From contig JAHLWZ010000871.1 in NCBI GenBank assembly GCA_020536535.1, forward strand, positions 1-64,000: a stretch of 64,000 nt of DNA. Direction: 5' to 3'. Below are positions 21,501 through 35,120 of the stretch, one piece after another. Position 1 is the stretch's first letter, and each line of letters opens with the position of its first letter. A program made the position numbers and the translations under genes. The DNA is from Pelomyxa schiedti. Its lineage: Eukaryota > Evosea > Pelobiontida > Pelomyxidae. Below the pieces are notes generated by a model. The model worked only from the letters and a program-made list of their open reading frames with translations, was not told where the DNA came from and searched no databases.

Positions 21501-24500
21501 CACAAGTGAGGATGTTGTTTATTGCTTCCAAGAAGCTTTCTTTTATCAAGTGCTCGTCAGTGAAGAGAAACACTGTTGGTTTATTCTCTAGACCCAGCTG
21601 CCGATACAAATCTTTTAGAGTTTCGTGAAACTGATCATCTTTTGCACAGTAAGTTTCCTGTGAATAAAAAAATCTCTACCTCCATAGTTTCTCGTTAATG
21701 TGGGCTCAAAAACAGCGAATCCAGTTGAAAAAGCTGCTATTCTGTTGCATTTAGTGGCTGAGTGGATTATATTAGACAACCTTGCTAAAGTGCGCTTTCC
21801 ACTGCCTGGTAATCCAATTAGAAAAGCATGGCTCCGAGGTCGTTGAATGATGCGTAATATTCTTGCAATGTGCTCAATTGTGTAGTGATTAAGTACTAAG
21901 TTCACGTTGCTTCTGCCTGTATGACAACATTGCTCCCTGTAGAAGGTGATAGTCTCCTCCAGTTGCTCCTTTACAGAAGGTGAGACTTGAGAAGTTCCTT
22001 GTTGTACGAACCTTGGCAGAAGCGAAAGTTCCAATATCTTCATAATTAAGAGTATCGATTTGAAATGTAGTTCGATAAGAAAAGTCTCCAAATAAACTTG
22101 GCTCTGCAATGGCATATGAAAGGTGCTGAGGAAAGAACTGCTGCAACAACTCATGTATCTTCAAAAGCACCAAATTGGTATCAGTAGAAGAGACCATTCT
22201 ATCACAAAACACCCTCAAGCATTCGTTTCTCCATAACCGGATCATCTGGCCAACTGTATCAACCTGGACTGTGTTAGTGGGATGTTGGTGTATTGGAGTT
22301 TCAGTTAGGCCTCAACTTTATCACACTTTGACAAGCACAAGCCTTCAAACAGGCGACTTAAGTCCCGAAGGTTGAAAGTGTAGTGGAACTTCGATGGAGT
22401 TGGGGGAAGGGATTGGCATATATAATTAAACAGGGTCAGTGTGATATCGGTCAGCGTTCCACTGGCCTGAAAAAGAAATTAGAGATCGATGTAATGGGAA
22501 AAAATAACTTCTTTAATACTGGGACTGAAAGATGCCAAGTGCTCTCTCAATATAGACCAGTAGATCAACTTTAAATTTGTTCGTGATGGTGAAGACACAT
22601 AAAACACATTGAACAGAGATAGAAGCCTTGAGTCAATGGACACTCTACCCCCACCAGGCATTCCCATAGTAGCTACAAATTGAACCTTCCGAAATTTCTT
22701 CCAGGCTAAGTCCTATCCCACAGTAAGGCAGAAGAGAAAATAAAGAACTTTGTACCCCTGTCCAATCATAGAGCCCCCCTCGCTCGAGTAGTAGTCTCAA
22801 TAAAGCCATAGGTTGTTGTGTTCCATACTGATCCACTGAAGGCATATTTAAGTCTTCCAAACATATGATAAGTGTTCTTCCAGCTGGTGGTTGATACAGT
22901 CCAGCACCACACCTTTCAGTATTATCCTCCAGGGCTTGCTGTAAAGTGAAACTTGAAGAACTTGAGTAGGCAGCTCACAAGGAATAAATACCTGCTGGTT
23001 TTACTGGACATATTCAAGTAGAGAGTTGTGTATTCCTCTGTATTCAGTTTTTCTAGAAAGGCTTGTACGATAGCTGTTTTGGCAGTTCCAGATACCCCAA
23101 CGAATAAAATCGGTTTCTTGATTACCTCTATGCACGATTTAAGAATCCAAGTGTACCGCACTGTGTCACTTGTTGGGACAAGAACTTGGTGGAACTGTGA
23201 AGTGGAATAAGAAACTAGCCAAGATTAAAACTATTTGCCTTTGTAGAAGGTGCCACACTTAAGGGGGCCACCTTAGTGGCCCAAGGAACCCACTGTCTCT
23301 CTCTTTCAGAAAATGAATACTCGAAGAGAGTGGGAAGGGCCCCAGGAAGGGATCCCACACCACTATCTCCAGTTGAAATTACCTACATGGAGCATTGGTC
23401 TCTTTACAACATGAAAAGGTAATTACAGGTAACCCTGACAAAGTCTTTAAGAATTTATCAAATGATTCTCTGCTCCCTTCAAGCAAAGTGCTGCCAAAAG
23501 ACCACGTCATACAAAAAATAAATTGGGTTTCCAAAACTCCAAGATCTATCAAGTCTTCTGATATGTCTCTCTTACAGCTTTTTAATAGTGGTTGTAACAT
23601 GTGATTTGTCTAATACCTGACACAAAACGGTATCAAGCTGTGCACACAACTGTTTCACAAAATAAAGAGGACACACAGAAATACAGAACTGTAATCTTTG
23701 GGAGGGAGTGCCATCTCCCTGGTCTCCGTCAAATATAAAGTTCATCATTCTGGGGACATATTTCTCAAACAATACAGTGAGTCCTTTTTGCTCGTGGGAG
23801 CTCTTCTCTTTTATCCACCTATTCACTTTCAAAATTAAGTTAGAAAAATAGGTATCTACTTAAAGAAGAATGGTCTGAATCCTAGATTTTGAGCAGAGAC
23901 ATAAACCATTCCGCATCGACTAACGGTTGCTGGTGAGGCAAATTCCAGATTTGTAACTTCGAAAATGAGAGCACAATGAGGTTGCATTCTGTTTACAAGT
24001 TTTGGAAATGGGGGGATAAAAAGCTCAGTACCTAATGCACTCTCCATTGGGGAGGGTTAACTGCTTGGAGTCATCCATTACTGAGTTCATATCTTCAACC
24101 CATTTGGGGTCTACATCTCCATCAAGTACAATGTACTTGAGTGTTTTCTTTTCCTTCTTTTGGGGTGCGTTTGCTTTTCGAAAAAGTGAAGAAAGTATTC
24201 CATTGTTCCACTGCAAAAAATAAGGTCCATGATGGGGAGGATGCTCACCTGACGGGTGTTTGGATCCATCCAACCATATAGCTCTTTTACACTTTGCGCT
24301 TTTGGATTGAGGACAAATAACTTGGTTGGGGATCCGATCTGAATAAAGATATTACTGTGACGCAAACTTGAACTACAGCATACGGCCGCTAGAGCACTTT
24401 GAAGTGTTTCAATGATTACCGTCTTGCCACTGAGTGTGGGGCCCACAACCATAACACAGTGTCTTGCCATCAATGTTTCATAGAGTTGCACTACTTTATT

Positions 24501-27500
24501 AACTTGCTCTGGGACTACTTGGTAGTTCTTTTCTTTTAGAACATCTTCAACATGTTCTCGAAAAGTTTTTTGCAACTCTACAACTTGTGTGACACCAGGA
24601 AATATGTCATTCAAGATTCCCTATACGTTGGTAAGAAGTTGTGTACCTGTGTTTTACACAAACCTGAAAGATGGAAATGTCAGAGAACACAAACTTTGGG
24701 AGGTTCATGCCTCTTATGGCTTTTATCATCACTACATCTTCCTCTTGGGAAGGACACCTGCCAGTGGAAAACTGATGAGTCAAAATCTCTTTAGAAGAGG
24801 AGAAAGAAAAGGTAGCCACCCCCTCTTCAGATTTCCTGCCATCATTAGAGCAGATTTGAGTGCACGCAATCCCCAGTCATAATGTTTTTGTTTTGTCAAT
24901 TGCTGTTTGGCTAACTCATAAAGTGCACAAATTTTTTTAGCAAGAGTCCTGGCACTAGAAAACCCGAAGCTGAATAACATAACCTCAGCAATAAGTTCCA
25001 TATCAGGAACGGCCATAACAACAGGTCTAAACAATGCCTGTGCTTGTTATAACTTAGCAACCTAGTCATGTTCACACCTTTAGGTTATCTGGCAACTCAG
25101 TCCGGCCTGAATATGTTGGATTCGAGGTGACAAAGATCTAATTGGTTGGTGGGAACTCATAGATGCCACAAAACATACTCCACATTTGCTATCTAGATTG
25201 AGCTCTTTGCCAAAAAATTGAAATTTTGTTTGAGAAGCTCTCAAGGCTTGTTGAATAGTGCTGACTTGAATTGATATCACAGAGAGTACCTATTGGTGCA
25301 TTACAAGTGAGCTGCTTCAGGAATATTACTACCTCCGGTTTTATGCGATTGAATTCGTCAAAGCAGGCCCACCCACCACACTGTACCAGACCAGAAAGTA
25401 GACGGGCAGTAGTGGAGTAATCAACCCCTTCACCACAGTTGTAAACCTTGCACAAAAGACCCAATGACTTAGCCAAATCCTTCACAGTTTCCTTTAATAA
25501 AGTGGTGAGGCCATGGTCAAATCAGGGTGTGCACACAGTCTTGCCAGTTCCAGCAGGCCCAGCAGGAGCACCTCCAAGTTTATGGGTGTGCGCTTGTGTC
25601 AAAGTCAAAATACACCTCTCTGTGAGTGGGGTAATAACCAATCTACCACTCAACCCAAGATACTCATATCCATAATGGAATACACCAGAACACTGTTGGA
25701 TTACAACATCTTCGACAGAAGTATCCCTGTATGGAAATTAAACTGGTGGTGATGGAAGAATTAAACCAGTAAAATCGCAGCTGGCTTTCCCACTCGAACT
25801 GACTAAGTGAGAAGATGCTACCTCGAACCAAGGATTCCACGACATCCTCTTGGTGAACGCCAATGATAATCAATGAATTTATAATGCTTCTTGTTATGGG
25901 GGGAAGATCCTGGCGGACCAAACCAACAAGAAACTGGAGGTGATCATGCATTCTATTACTGAGCTTTTTGAATGCGTTCTTATCAGAGCTGAGCTAAATT
26001 TGATCTGTTAGTAATTTTCACAGCTTGAACAAAGAACTTGGTGAAAAGTATCTTCAGTATTCCACGTCCACCATATTTGGGCAGCAACGAGGATGGACAT
26101 AGCGGGGAAAGACCCGATCCAGGAAGAAAAAGGCATAGTAGCATGGTAGAATACTGTTTCTTTTGTTAAAGCACGCAGAGTCTACTAATTGTGAAATAGG
26201 TTGAGAGTTCCATGTTAACATGTTACATATTTCATTTCTGATTCCACAGATTGCATCCACACTTCAACTGGACCCCCTAACGGGAATTGTCTACGAAATT
26301 TTACTTGTTCACACTCTGAAGATATCATGCCTGCTACAATTTTTGATTGCTGTGTACTGTTAACCCTAATATGTGAAATAAGTACAGACAAAAAAAGGGT
26401 TAATATTTACACAAGAGTTTGTATATTCCCAAATAATTGAATCATATGTGTCTGTAGTGCACTTAGATCAGAGCTTCCCAGGATTGCCAGTAGTTCATCA
26501 TCACTAATGAAATAAAATCTTGAAAAAGCTTGACGCTTTGTCTCAAGGTATTCAGACAGTGCACACTGGCAAGTTTGGAGGGAAACATGCAAATTTTTCA
26601 GTAGCTCAGCACGCCCTGAGTCTTGGCATGCCTGAGGTCATAATGAGTGTTTTCTGAAAATGAAAAGCCTGTGTACCTGAAGAACGAGAGTGTTAGAACC
26701 AATTTCAGACATCATTGTTTTAAATGTCTTGTCGATGTAGCTGAATTGCTCTGACTCCACTGGAAGCCTTTCCCGAATATCCTCATTTGAAAGGAATATA
26801 TTTTCCAGGTACAGCCATTTCTTTTGCACAATCATCCACTCTTGGGTAACCTTGGATTGCATTGGCATCAGCAAATTTTGGAGAATGAAATAACCTCTTC
26901 CACCAGTGCTAATTGCTTTTCCCATTTTTGGATTTTTTCTAAAAAGGAAGAAGCATAGCGAGAAACAGCCATTGCTTGTAATGTCATCTGGTTATCTTCA
27001 ATCAGGGACTGAATGTCATCAATTCCCTTTAATAGCAGATTTGTCTTCTCTCCATTGGTGAGCTTTATAAGTTCAAACTGCATTGTCTTCCACGAAGTGG
27101 AAATTGACTGAAGAGTCTTTCCAAATGAGTCTTCATGATTGGCAGTCTCAACCACATCAGAGATTCTTTCTGTAAACTGTTCCAAGTCCAACGATAGAAC
27201 CGTACCAAGTGTAAACTCATCATTGGTATGCAAGAAGAGGTAACCAGTGATCTTTTATGTACACATCAAGTTAATACGGGGACAAAATGGGGATGACAGG
27301 CCTCTTTAATTTTGTCCCAATGCCTTGGTTGTAGGGAGTCACTTTTCAACCATTTCAAAAGTGAAACCGATTCCCTAAAAGTATTAATTCGTTGTACCAG
27401 CAGTTTTGACGGGTATATGGACTGCAGGGGCTTGGGGAGTCTATTGGTTTTGTTGATGAACCCATCAATTCCACCAACAAGGACATCAATATCTACTTTA

Positions 27501-30500
27501 CTCCACGGAATTGACAACCAATTTGCACGACAATCCTAATGAGGAAATCAGCACACTGGTTTTTGTGATCAAACATACCTTAAAAGAAGTGTACAGTTGG
27601 AACACTGTATCCAGGCTCGATAGAGAATCTTGTAAGGCTATTAAGTCAGGGTAAATGGTGATTGGGAGGTTCAGAAGTTTTTCTGCTTGGATCAAGTTAT
27701 CCCGAATTGCACAGTACCTAGTTTGCATTAGCAAGTGCATATCAATGGCAAGCAATTCACACTTTTTTGCTATCTGCTTAAATTTATTCAAGCACGTAAC
27801 AGCAGAGTCGAGTGTAAGTTCTACATTTGTGGGCCCAGATTTTTGGTATTTGAGGGTCAAGTGTTGAAGTTTGACTTGGAACTGCTCAATCTTTGGTGTA
27901 TTTTACTTAAACCAAGGAGAAAAGTTGAAACTGCCTGCCTGCTTGTGGGTAATGTCAACAAACTGGCCTTTTACAGGAGTAATACCAGCTTCAATTTTCT
28001 TGAGGTCATGCAATATATTGGACCATCTTTTTTTTTGGTTTGTTTTCCTCCCTCCATGTTCACCACTGAGTGTTTACCTTATAAAAACTTGCTTTACAAG
28101 AGAAGACTCTTCTTCAGGTACGGGTATGTGATATTGAGTGAGGATTTTGTACTGATGCAAAATTGTATTGTATCTTGACTCAATAGAAATTGTTTGACCA
28201 CGGATCTACTTGGAGTCAGATATATCAATATTTGTGGTAGTCAATGCACACATTTTCCAAGACAGAGAGGACCCCCTTGAGTTCTTCTAGAGATGTTGCG
28301 GGAGACCTTGGTATTTGTTGTTCCATGCTAGTCATGGTATCAGAGAAGGCATGTAGGTCATCTGTAGCTGCCTGATGTGAAGTATTTCCTTCAGCTGAAG
28401 TCAGAAACTTCAGTTAATATCAAAAGTCAAACCATATGCAAGTATCCAGGATGTAACTTCTGCTTTGATGCATGTGGACAGTGGTTCCACGGCGATACTT
28501 ACAAAACCAATTTCAATCACCAATGGAAGCTGACTGATCTCTTCAAGGAGTGTTCTATAGGTATCAAGCTGATTGTCCAACTCAGGTAAGGAACCATGTG
28601 TTGTAAAAAAGTTCTGGACAGTAGTTTTCTAAAAAAATAAATAAAGTGATAATATAGAGTAAATGATTTACTCTATCTGTTGTCCAAAGAGGCTGGTATT
28701 TCGACCAGGATGAGATCTCCTGACTAATATCTGTCAGTGTTTGTTGCACACTGGCCTTCAGTCCTAAGAGGGTTCCTGCAATCTTTTGGCTTTCGTGTCA
28801 TTGAATATTGTCGAGAAATTTGATAAGTACTTGGGGAGAATTAGTTATTTCTGCAAAAAAAGTCACCGGAGGTGCACTGGAGATAGCTTGGGGTGAACAA
28901 CCAGAATTCCATCTAACCTCGCCATTAGGAAAAGATCGAAAGATTCCTCCTCATACCTAACAAAGTGCTTGGGGCATCCAATCACATCATTGATGGTAGC
29001 TGTGAGATATTGGGCCATCACCTCCATGGATGGATTTGTAATAATATCAGGTGGATTTAAGGAAAGGTCTGTGTGGAAAAGAGGAGGAAAAGCTTCTGTA
29101 GAGTGATGCTGCTTGCAAGTCTGAGAACGGAATAGGAAATTATGCAATATGTGAAGGTTTTCCAGAACGAGCTTTCAAAGTTCGATTAGGAATTTTTCTT
29201 CACAAAAAAGCCACACCTTAGTTAAACTGTTGTACAGTCTTGCTTCCCACAAGTCGTAATACTTTCCAATGTGAGGACAGTGCAATGTTGGTGTAGGGAT
29301 TTGTGGTGACATAATATGCTCAATATTCACAAGAATATTAGTCATTGAGTTATATTTGTGCACCAATTCCTGAACTACTTGCTTGTAAAATTGTTGCTGC
29401 TGGTTGTAAAAATCCTAGATGTTGATTTTTAGGAGTTACATTGGTGATCAAAGGTGTACCTGTACTCTATAAGACACTGCAGTGGGAGTCTTCACCACCA
29501 CTGCTGTGGCAATTTGCTCCACGATATCTTGAAGAGTTCCTGCCGCATTTCTCACTAACTTGAGAGTCTCTTCAAATTTAAACAGGTTCTTTGTCTAGTT
29601 ACTGAATAGTGTAACGCCAAATAATACATACTGCAGAAAAGTTCCTGAGAAAAGTATTTACACCCAAAGAATTCCAATTAAGGGATTCAAAGCCAGGTTG
29701 GAGGAGCAAAGAAAGGTTGTTGAGGGATTGTGATAACACCAATTGTTCATCACTGGTTATTTGTGAAACCACTTGTCTATAATGACACAGAGTATAATTT
29801 AGTTCTGATGACAACTTGTAGTAGCCATCCTCCTGTAGCTGCTGAGACAGTTTTTGAAATGAATGATGAGCAAATACATTAATGGCAATATTTACAGCAG
29901 AAGTAGGTATCTCAAAGCCAAGTGTTTGAAATACTTTTGCGTCATGTATGAGTGACGCTATCTCAGTGTTGAAGTGTACATAAGGGTGTTTGTCATTCAT
30001 CGCCAAAATTGGATGTCCATTGAAAGTAACCCTGTACAATTCATCCACACGGGAAACCCATTTTTTAAACAACTAAAACTAAATAAGGGGACCAGTTTTA
30101 GCAATAGGAAATAAGAGTAAAACATTTTGTTCATATGCTCTCATCTCTTTTCCCAGTGTGAGATAGATGTTCATTGTCTGCGCTCCAGTCTCAGAGCACA
30201 ACAGGCCTAGAGAGTATTTACCATAAAAAGATTATCACCTCAGCCTCTTACTATTATTCTCTGCTGTTTGCATCTTAAGTACAGTTTTTTTCAAGGGCTC
30301 GAAAAGTGCTTGTGACCAAATTACAGAACCAGACGATGGTGTTTGATTTCTTCCAATTGGAGGGTTGTTCTTATGCTGGTAAAAAGTATGCCGAACCTAG
30401 TGCACATTCAAAATGGTGAATATCCAGAAAATAATACTTTTTCCACTTCAGCTTTAAAGCACTCTAAAGCATTTGGATACTTGGTCAGTAACTGCTGGTG

Positions 30501-32256
30501 TATAGATGGCCTGAGAGATTAAGTAAGATCGAAGTGTTTTATAAGGAGTTGCACCTTGTGGAAATAGTTTTATATGTCTGCAGCAAGTCAAAGGCAACTT
30601 CAGCCCTATGAAGATTTCGGAAGCTACAATCAATTATATTTGCTATAGCCTCATCAATCTAGAACATGATAGAAGTTGAAAAGTCATCATGGGGAATAAG
30701 TACTTGGCTACAGATAGCGAAGAAATGAGAAAGGTCATTCTGCCAGGTGTTGCAAAACTCCTTATCAAAGACATCATAAGTGACACTTCCCAACTTAGCA
30801 AGCAGGGTATTCAGATGTCTCTTGATCCTATCAATAGGTTGAGTTTCTCCCATAATTCCTACACTCATGTGAGACAGCAAAGCAGTGGCGTAATACCTTT
30901 CAAGGGATATAGGTTGCCATATTCCTCAGTGATTTTAACAATCTTACTGAGGTCACAACATCGTTCATATATATAGTCCATCTGCATGTGTAAGAGAAAT
31001 TTTGATATTAAGTATGATCTACGTGTTCAAACATATCCATTGGAGCAACTAGCCAGGCAGTCAATGATGTTTGTGTTTCCTGAACAATTTTAGGTTCAAA
31101 ACATCCCAAGAGATGTCATACATGTCTCCATTTTTCAAGAATACTTTTTGCTTTTGAAGTTTTATTCCAAGCTTCTGTATCTTGAAATAGGGCAGGGAGC
31201 ATCAGACTGTTCTTCACATGTTCCTCTATATCCCAGCAAACCTTCCGTATCAGGGCAAGAATATTTTCTTCTTTGTGATAATAGCTTTGTGCTTTCAAAA
31301 AAATAGCTTTTTTGAGGAAACAACTACTACCTTGACATGGTCCAGGTAACCTTCAGTGTGGCAAGAACACCTTGAAGAACTTCTGGGGTCATAAATCCAA
31401 GCTCCAAAGAAAAATAGCGTTGGAATGGAGAAAGAAGGGTAACATTATCCTAGTAAAAAATTAGAATAAAGTAAAATATAAAGATAACATAGGTACATGA
31501 GCCAATTTAGACTGCAAGGAAAGATTGTCAAGCTGTGTGTAAAATGAAGAATACAATGGGGAGCCAGCTTCCTTCACTACCTTGATAATGGTTTGGACCT
31601 AAAACTATTAGCTATTAATCACTGAACAGGGGTACTTACAGCTTCTGAATTCAATTGAGTCGAGGCACTCTTTAGGTCTCTGCATCTTCTTCGCCAAAAG
31701 TTGATTTCAAAGGTAGTTCCCTGAGATAGTATTTTAATAGATACATTTTCCCAATATATACCTGGCCTGCTGAGTGCGTTTCATCGCATTCTAACAGTTG
31801 GTGCATGGTAGAAAGCCATTGTGTCATACAATTTTCAATTTTCGGAATCACCTTTTTTTGGTGTGTATTCAATTTTAGAGTCGAAGGTACCTCAGTCTTA
31901 TTGGCAGTAGGTTGTGTGTTACTGATAGAAACAGTAGGAAATGAAAAGTTACTTTTCACCCCAGAAGTAAGAGACAGTTCAGTGGGTGGATGGTGATTTC
32001 TTTGTTGGGAACCTATTATAGGATCTTGAGTTGTAACAGCAATGTTATGTTGATCTACTCAACATATTTGGGGACTTGAAAGTAGTGGTCCATATGTTCT
32101 TCCAACAATTGTCAGCAGTGATGGAAGGAGATATCTTGCCACTGAACCGTAACCAAAGTGTTCTGACATTGTAGAATTCATCCCTGAATTGTCTGAGCCA
32201 CCATCACATGGTTGTTTGTTGTAATTTTCATGGATTTTGCCTTCAAAATCCGCCAT
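15544..32256 (-). CDS. DNAH10: Axonemal inner-arm dynein heavy chain, DNAH10 (I1/f beta) type
   Basis: One long multi-exon gene running from [12 protein letters not shown] (32256) to the stop at 15544. The tail region includes [19 protein letters not shown]. The motor shows four P-loops: AAA1 GPAGTGKT (25537-25560) with Walker [12 protein letters not shown]2 GPTLSGKT (24420-24443), AAA3 GVSGTAKT (23075-23098) and AAA4 GLPGSGKR (21792-21815). Coiled-coil stalk segments flank the microtubule-binding region at about 18.6-21 kb, and AAA5/6 plus the C-terminal domain follow. The C-terminus ([19 protein letters not shown]...[11 protein letters not shown]) matches the DNAH10 subfamily signature RRN..G.GLVFEA..W.LQGVCL, not outer-arm chains. 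It drives flagellar bending as part of the two-headed I1 inner arm. I did not resolve every one of the many short introns, so integrity is inferred from all motifs being present and collinear. Confidence 0.92.
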
Positions 32257-32265
32257 TTTTTTTTT

Positions 32266-32871
32266 TTAAATATTGTGGGGAAGTCTGATATCATACACAC
32301 TTTCACTGCCAGGCAAAAAGTTCTTCAGCTCAGAAACAATGCCACAATCAGTGAGTTTCACCAAATAGGCAGCCACACAAGCCAAAGAGCAGGCCCCAGT
32401 CCCTCCCATAAGTCCCTCATCTGGTTGGCAGCTGCTACTGTCCCATAATCCCCCCTGTGGCCCGTTCCAACTCACCAATTTCACAATTATATCGTCGTGA
32501 GCCTCACCCTCAGCCCTGCGGGGGGCCAACTGCCTCCTCCCACAATCGTCTTTCCAGTACACCACCACAAAGTCTCCCCTCCTTGAGCACGGCGAGGTCC
32601 CAACCTGGGTCCCGGCACAGCCTCGCCCCCTCGACGATGCCGTCGTCGTGTCCGGCGAACCCATAATCATGCCACGCAGGTACGCGGCCAACCTGGGGTC
32701 GTTCCTGACTACGTCCTCGCGGCGGTCCACTGCTGTGGTTTTGTTGTTGGTGCTGTTGCTGGCATTAGGCTCCGCCGTCTGGCCCCCAAAGAGGCACAAC
32801 GTCAATTGGGCCGTGGCCCATCGGATGGCCGCTGTCTCCAGTGCCACCTCGTCGCGTTTGCTGGGCCTCAT
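32266..32871 (-). CDS. Hypothetical 201-residue protein, 9 bp upstream of dynein
   Basis: An uninterrupted ORF from MRPSKRDEVALETAAIRWA to ...YDIRLPHNI. The N-terminal half has high G+C (Arg/Ala/Gly-rich) and the C-terminal half is closer to local composition. I recognise no family. Segments such as GDFVVVYWKDDCGRR, DDIIVKLVSWNG and CVAAYLVKLTDCGIV look like folded beta/alpha protein rather than random frame. Its stop codon is separated by only 9 nt of poly(A) from the dynein ATG on the same strand. Its transcript must therefore end inside the dynein gene, or the two share an mRNA, or an unseen splice joins them. Confidence 0.5.
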   Translation of the reverse strand: MRPSKRDEVALETAAIRWATAQLTLCLFGGQTAEPNASNSTNNKTTAVDRREDVVRNDPRLAAYLRGMIMGSPDTTTASSRGRGCAGTQVGTSPCSRRGDFVVVYWKDDCGRRQLAPRRAEGEAHDDIIVKLVSWNGPQGGLWDSSSCQPDEGLMGGTGACSLACVAAYLVKLTDCGIVSELKNFLPGSESVYDIRLPHNI

Positions 32872-35120
32872 CGTATTTCGGTTTCCGGAAAATGCTTTCT
32901 TCCCTTACGAGAAAAATGCTGATCAAAAAAAACGAGAGTGTTAAGAACTCGCAGAGGCGTAACCCAAAACACCAAACGTATTGGGGTTTTTTTTTCCACT
33001 TGGAAGAGAGTTCAGTGCTTTGGGGGATATGTTGTGGGGTGTGTGGGTGTTCCTTGGCCGCAGCTTTTTCGATCGAAAGCTGTTGCTGATTGGGCTGGGA
33101 ACGGCAACTTGCAAAACCCCCAGCCACCTCCACATCCCCCAATTCATTCATTGATTTGGCTGCTTTCTTTGCTTGCTTGCTTGCTTGCTGGCTTTGCGTT
33201 GATGTTGGGGTGTGGGGGTGTTTAATGGCCGCGGCCTGCTTTTTTTTTTGTTTTTCGTTTCATCAGTTTCTGCTAGAAAGAAGTGTGTTTTGTGTTTGGC
33301 GGGGTGCACCAACTTGGGAAGTGCTCCAGGACCTGTTGTTTACAAAAACGTGTGAGGCTTGAAAATCAACTTCTCGAGTGGTAAATTGGCTATTGTCACC
33401 CGCACCGAACTCCCGCTCTTAAGTATACTATACCCACAATTTACTCAAGCCTTGCCACTATTCACAATAGATACTACACACTCGGCCAAGCCGCTTGGGC
33501 TGGCTCTGGGGCATTCAAGATTTTACTTTGTGAAATGAAGTGGTGGACACCAATGTTGTAGGTGCTAACCAAAACTTCCTGGTGGAGACGTCACTATTTG
33601 ACGAACCCATGTGCCGGAATTGGACCTTGCTCAGACCACTTTTCCAAGGGTTATTATTGTCCAAGAGGACACAGGGCAAATGCGCACACTACAGCAACTT
33701 CATCACAACCTAATTTGTGCTGGTTATCACCACTCAACCGGTCACAGTCTCTGGTTTGCTAGAAGACACATACGACGTGCGATGTGATCTACATAAATGA
33801 CACAACAAAACCAGTGAGGACAGGGAGATTCCTTCCGGGTTGCACATCTTCAAACGCCTTTGTGGAAGGTGGCCTCCTGTTCCAAATGAGCGCCTACAAC
33901 AAGAAAATGCATGTGACTGAGGAGTCCTGGCGCCCACATCCTCACTTTGAAGGATTGGGAAAGGAGTTGATTTTGTGCAATAGATTAAGGAGACTGTCAC
34001 AAGAAAACATTCATTTGGTGGTTTTTTGGGTTGTTGCCTGCTGTGTTGGGTGGTGATGCTGAAAATGGAGAATTCCAGGGATAATTCCCTCCGAATTCCT
34101 GCACGCAATATTGAATCGCCTCCCGAAATTCCTTGTATATACAACATACTCTACAGCATGCACAAGCTTATGGGATGGTGTGGGGTGCCGTTTGGGGTTG
34201 CTTCCAACGAGGACTGGTTGGTGGAATGTTCTGATACAGAATTGTTCATATGGAAAGTTGCGGAAACAGAAGGTGGTGGAGGCAAAAGGGTGTTGGCTCC
34301 GGCATCTGTGTGCCATGTTGATACCGACGGGGATTCGCCATCACAAGGGCTTTTCCTCCATTCTTCCTGCAAAACCATCAAAGAGTTACACAATTCCTTA
34401 TGTGGAGTACAGTTGTGTCTGGGAGTTGTTTGTGCTGGCCACTTCACACTGCTTTAGGCTGGGAACAACTCACAGCACTCACACTGTGCTTCACAACAGG
34501 CTCCTCCTCTCCATCTCCGCGGGTTTGTGTTCATTGAGGTCATATGTCCACTCCCTCAGTTACCAAGGATATTGTCCCTAGGTGGATTCAACTTTATGTA
34601 GTACAGAATCACATTACTGAACAATGTGTACTATGTTACCAAGTTCCTGGAGCCTCATAGTGAAGGTTCCAATTGCTGTTTCTTGTGCTTCCACACAGGA
34701 CAAAGAATGAAGTCATAACCCATTGGCACTAATTGAGTTTAATGGCATCTGTATCCCAAAAAAACAATTGGCCAAGCTTCTTGCTCCAATTCAATTGAAA
34801 ACCGCATTTTTTTTTTTCACAAGTGACATGTGAAGGTTGCGAGTAGATAGTGACAGGCGCCAACTTGGGTGCGCAGCGTGCTGGTTGGTTGGTTGGTTGG
34901 GGTTGGTGAGGAATTGCAATAACGCAAGTGGATGGGGTCCCAACGCCTCGCTTCCCAACCAAGAAACACTTCAGGAAATGTCTCTACAACCTGGCAAAAA
35001 AATTTTCGTAACCGCCAGGAAAAAAAGAAAAACACAAAGATCTGCACAAGCTACGAAACAAACGTCGGCTCGACGCAAGCACAGCAGGAGATCTCGGAGA
35101 ATACTAGACAAACAAAGAAA
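32872..35120. other. Gene-poor stretch with decayed coding traces and short tandem repeats
   Basis: About 2.2 kb without a gene I can defend. Two short tandem tracts are visible: (TTGC)n near 33168-33190 and (TTGG)n near 34880-34900. Between 33765 and 34460 the plus strand has protein-like stretches in shifting frames: YINDTTKPVRTGRFLPG at about 33.8 kb, HVTEESWRPHPHFEGLG at about 33.9 kb and GWCGVPFGVASNEDWLVEC with SDTELFIWKV at about 34.2 kb. They could be exons of an unrecognised gene or remains of one. Confidence 0.4.

Noticed and set aside
15544-32256. Many plus-strand ORFs of 60-150 residues inside the dynein gene
   Set aside because: They lie opposite dynein exons and introns, carry no motifs and lack splice logic of their own.
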